This document shows, piece by piece, positions 61,752 to 64,000 of a stretch of DNA of 64,000 nt (its first letter is position 1; every line of letters starts with the position of its first letter). The translations under genes and the position numbers were made by a program. The notes beneath the pieces are model-generated. The model ran no database searches. It saw only the letters and a program-made list of their open reading frames with translations, and was not told where the DNA came from. Origin of the DNA: Tubiluchus corallicola (taxonomy: Eukaryota; Priapulida; Priapulimorpha; Priapulimorphida; Tubiluchidae); assembly GCA_030141605.1 (NCBI GenBank), contig JAQGDQ010000004.1, positions 498,001 through 562,000 on the forward strand, in the 5' to 3' direction.

Positions 61752-63044
61752 TTAAGCAGTTTTTACAGTTGCATCATGCTGTACATGCTGAACCATTCTA
61801 ATTATTACCCATATATTGACCATAAAAAACATTACTCCTGCTAACCATATGTACATGAAAGTGTTATATCCTTCAAATTCCAGATAATACGCAGGTATCA
61901 GCCAAACACCTTGCACAATAAACCAAGGCAGCCAGGTAATTAAAAATGAAGAAAATGAGCAGGAGCAACGAGGCAAAAGTATTGGCACAAAACAAAGAAA
62001 CCAAAGAAAATACTGGGATGTACAGACTTTGTTAAAAGTGACAAATGTGAAAGTATGTAAAAACCAACAGAGTGTCGGGTCATCATAAAAGCAAAACGAA
62101 AAAAGTAACAATAGACACAACTGTGGAAGGAATGGTAATAGACCAAAGTAAGAGGACCAAACAGAGTGTTCAGTGAGGTACAGCATGTAAAAATAGACAG
62201 AGAAATTATGTCTAATATCTTTCCTTGTCACGTGATAAAAATAAGCATTATCAAGAAACTCGTATCCATATAGCTGGTAACTCCACATAGTAAGGCACAA
62301 GAAGCCTGCAAATGCAGCAACACCAAAGCACAGAGAACTGTAGGAAGGCCACAGAACATTGATGAATCTATGAAGATGTACATTTGTCTTGTTACGCGAG
62401 GATTTCCAATTCAAAAACAAGTATATGGGTAAGCAATATGTAAGTGGATATATCTTAAAATGCACAGAAATACCATAAACTATTCCAGCACACATGATGT
62501 TACCATTCAACATCAGCATAAGCGTCGAAAGCACAAGTGCTACCATGATGGATTCGGCATTCCCTCTTGTAGACACAATTATGGGCAATGGATTAAATAA
62601 CCACAGACAAGCATATGCAAAACACTGTCTGTCGATATCCCTTTCTTCTTTTATTAGATGAATGGAAGCTCGAGGGAGTTTTACATCACTAATGTAAATT
62701 CCAAATTGCCCAACTTTCTTCAAAATTCGATATATCAACCAGCCTGCAAACACATCAGTTAGCACAAACAGAAGCTTCCCAGATGATTCGTGAAGTACTG
62801 TATTTAGTGTCAACATCCAGGCCAAGAGAGGTGTATACCGATACGTGGCCCGATTGTAAGGAGACTGGTTCTGTATTATATACTTTCCAGCATCGCTAAA
62901 TACACGATAATCTACGTCGGTATATTTTACTATATGCGTCTTGTCATGCCACATTCCGTAACTCAGTAGAAATAATCGTAGCAAAAGTGAAAAGCCGAAA
63001 ATGGTTCTGCCATTGGCAATCACGCTCATCATGGTGTGAATCAT
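61752..63044 (-). CDS. PIGM: PIG-M: GPI mannosyltransferase 1 (GPI-MT-I)
   Basis: A single uninterrupted 430-codon frame, the usual length for PIG-M (about 420). The enzyme is a multi-pass ER membrane protein that uses dolichol-phosphate-mannose to add the first alpha-1,4 mannose to GlcN-(acyl)PI during GPI-anchor synthesis; it works with PIG-X. Seen in sequence: an N-terminal hydrophobic helix (about 14-31); the lumenal DxD motif in YTDVDYRVF (Asp43, Asp45) of GT-C glycosyltransferases; SPYNRATYRYTPLLAW just after it; NPLPIIVSTRGNAES; HFKIYPLTYCLPIYL; FYHVTRKDIRHNFS; FVTFNKVCTSQYFLWFLC; and about ten hydrophobic segments overall. All match the family in order. The start at 63044 is the first ATG. 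ATGs at codons 5 and 6 are also possible. An acceptor-like CTGTAG lies 10 nt upstream, so a 5' UTR intron or trans-splicing is possible. Confidence 0.97.
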   Translation of the reverse strand: MIHTMMSVIANGRTIFGFSLLLRLFLLSYGMWHDKTHIVKYTDVDYRVFSDAGKYIIQNQSPYNRATYRYTPLLAWMLTLNTVLHESSGKLLFVLTDVFAGWLIYRILKKVGQFGIYISDVKLPRASIHLIKEERDIDRQCFAYACLWLFNPLPIIVSTRGNAESIMVALVLSTLMLMLNGNIMCAGIVYGISVHFKIYPLTYCLPIYLFLNWKSSRNKTNVHLHRFINVLWPSYSSLCFGVAAFAGFLCLTMWSYQLYGYEFLDNAYFYHVTRKDIRHNFSVYFYMLYLTEHSVWSSYFGLLPFLPQLCLLLLFSFCFYDDPTLCWFLHTFTFVTFNKVCTSQYFLWFLCFVPILLPRCSCSFSSFLITWLPWFIVQGVWLIPAYYLEFEGYNTFMYIWLAGVMFFMVNIWVIIRMVQHVQHDATVKTA

Positions 63045-64000
63045 CTTAGCTAATCTACAGCAAAAAATGATTCAAAGTTTTTAATCAATAATGATGAAAG
63101 CATTGATGATGAGTCAAATGTTCGTTCAAATAATAATAACAATATGACCATTAATTGCAACTGTCACCTTTAGTTTAATAAGATTAATTTGACACACGGC
63201 TAGCGAAGCCATTTGTGGTTGCTGCATTACTCAAATTTAAACTACAAAAACGAAGCTTAATTAGAACCGGAGTTTTGAATTAGAATCCGAATCAGAGCTT
63301 TCACAAAATTCGACCCGATTTGGTGAAGTACTATGTTACTCTAGATGCGACCAGATTTGGCAGAATTAAAAAAAAATCAGCTTATTGCAAAAGCAATTAC
63401 TCTTTTGCCACTTTTGTCCAAAACATGAAATCGTATATGAAAGTGCCAATCACATTACGATTTTAACTACTAGTTTTAACAAAAATGTTAAGATTTCTTG
63501 TATTACTTTTGCACAAAGCAGCACACAATATGGCCCAGATGAATGCAGTTTATTGTCATTCACATTTTTTCATAGTATGCAGGTAATGGCACTCCTAAAC
63601 CATTCGAACAAAATTCAGTTTACAGAAATACCTAAAAAAGTCGAGATACGAATTCGATTTGATTTAAAAAATTATTTGACATTGAGATTGGATTTAATCT
63701 GGATATGAACATTATTTTAAACTGAAGTTATGATTTGATCGGGATTCGAAAATTATTACAAAATGAGATTTGGTTTAGATTCAAATTCGGTAATTTCTGA
63801 CTCGTGACAGCCCTAATAAAATCTAATAAACCCCAAATCGATCTACCTTACAAATAACCAACTAAATGACAAAAAAGTCTTTGTTACATGCATCAGAGAC
63901 AATAAGTATTATATAGTTAAAGTACCTTAATTATTCTAAGTCAGCAAGTGCAGGTAAAATATTCAGTGTCTATTGCTGAAGATTTTTCGCAAAGTAACAA
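63045..64000. other. Upstream region of PIGM; A/T-rich repeat remnant
   Basis: It presumably holds the PIGM promoter and 5' leader, which I cannot place. The second half is a degenerate repeat rich in GATTTGATT/GATTCGAA-type words, listed separately. No convincing coding sequence. Confidence 0.5.
63640..63819 (-). mobile_element. Possible hAT-like element end with degenerate internal repeats
   Basis: On the minus strand the segment begins TAGGGCTGTCACGAGTC at about 63816, similar to hAT-type CAGGGCTGTC termini. It continues as imperfect repeats of AAATC.AATC and TTCGAAT words. The other end and the 8-bp target duplication could not be identified. Confidence 0.3.

Noticed and set aside
1-64000. 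CRISPR arrays, operons, plasmid or viral genes
   Set aside because: No regularly spaced repeats, Shine-Dalgarno-linked gene rows or viral hallmark proteins were seen. The window is an ordinary intron-rich animal locus.

Overview
The window is AT-rich animal nuclear DNA with introns. Short conserved coding exons with GT-AG borders are spread through long non-coding stretches. It holds four protein-coding genes I can support. The proteins (NFX1, a Mig-10/RIAM/lamellipodin protein, PIG-M) are close to their vertebrate forms. A single MRL-type gene and the sequence style suggest an invertebrate metazoan, and I cannot name the phylum. Nothing is bacterial, viral or organellar.

Layout. (1) About 1-11.3 kb, minus strand: NFX1, the RING/NF-X1 zinc-finger protein. 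Eight coding exons (790 codons, phases all consistent) run from the start codon at 11256 to a donor at 2790. The C-terminal part, including the expected R3H domain, is not in the window. (2) About 12.45-12.95 kb: a presumed bidirectional promoter with five CCAAT/ATTGG boxes. (3) 12.96-53.5 kb, plus strand: an MRL adaptor gene (RAPH1/APBB1IP family) with twelve exons and 1157 codons. Its start codon appears to be split by intron 1 (AT|G), and intron 2 is about 31.2 kb. That intron fills half the window and holds repeat debris, a palindromic Tc1/mariner-like MITE, several hairpins and a few possible alternative or nested exons. (4) 55.8-59.0 kb, minus strand: a five-exon gene for a 188-residue acidic coiled-coil protein that I do not recognise. 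(5) 61.75-63.04 kb, minus strand: intronless PIGM, GPI mannosyltransferase 1.

The genes do not form a pathway. NFX1 acts in transcription or RNA regulation, MRL links Ras-family GTPases and phosphoinositides to actin and talin at the membrane, and PIG-M adds the first mannose of GPI anchors in the ER. NFX1 and MRL are head to head and may share a promoter. MRL and the coiled-coil gene are tail to tail.

I found no convincing new biological system. The points most worth checking are the split MRL start codon, a possible internal MRL promoter/first exon at 38.84 kb whose peptide resembles the talin-binding helix, two phase-matched exon-like segments at 38.9 and 40.3 kb, the foldback MITE at 23.9-24.3 kb, and splice acceptors 6-20 nt before the ATG in all three minus-strand genes, which may indicate spliced-leader trans-splicing. 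All exon borders were read by eye from reading frame, splice consensus and family similarity. No alignment or search was run.
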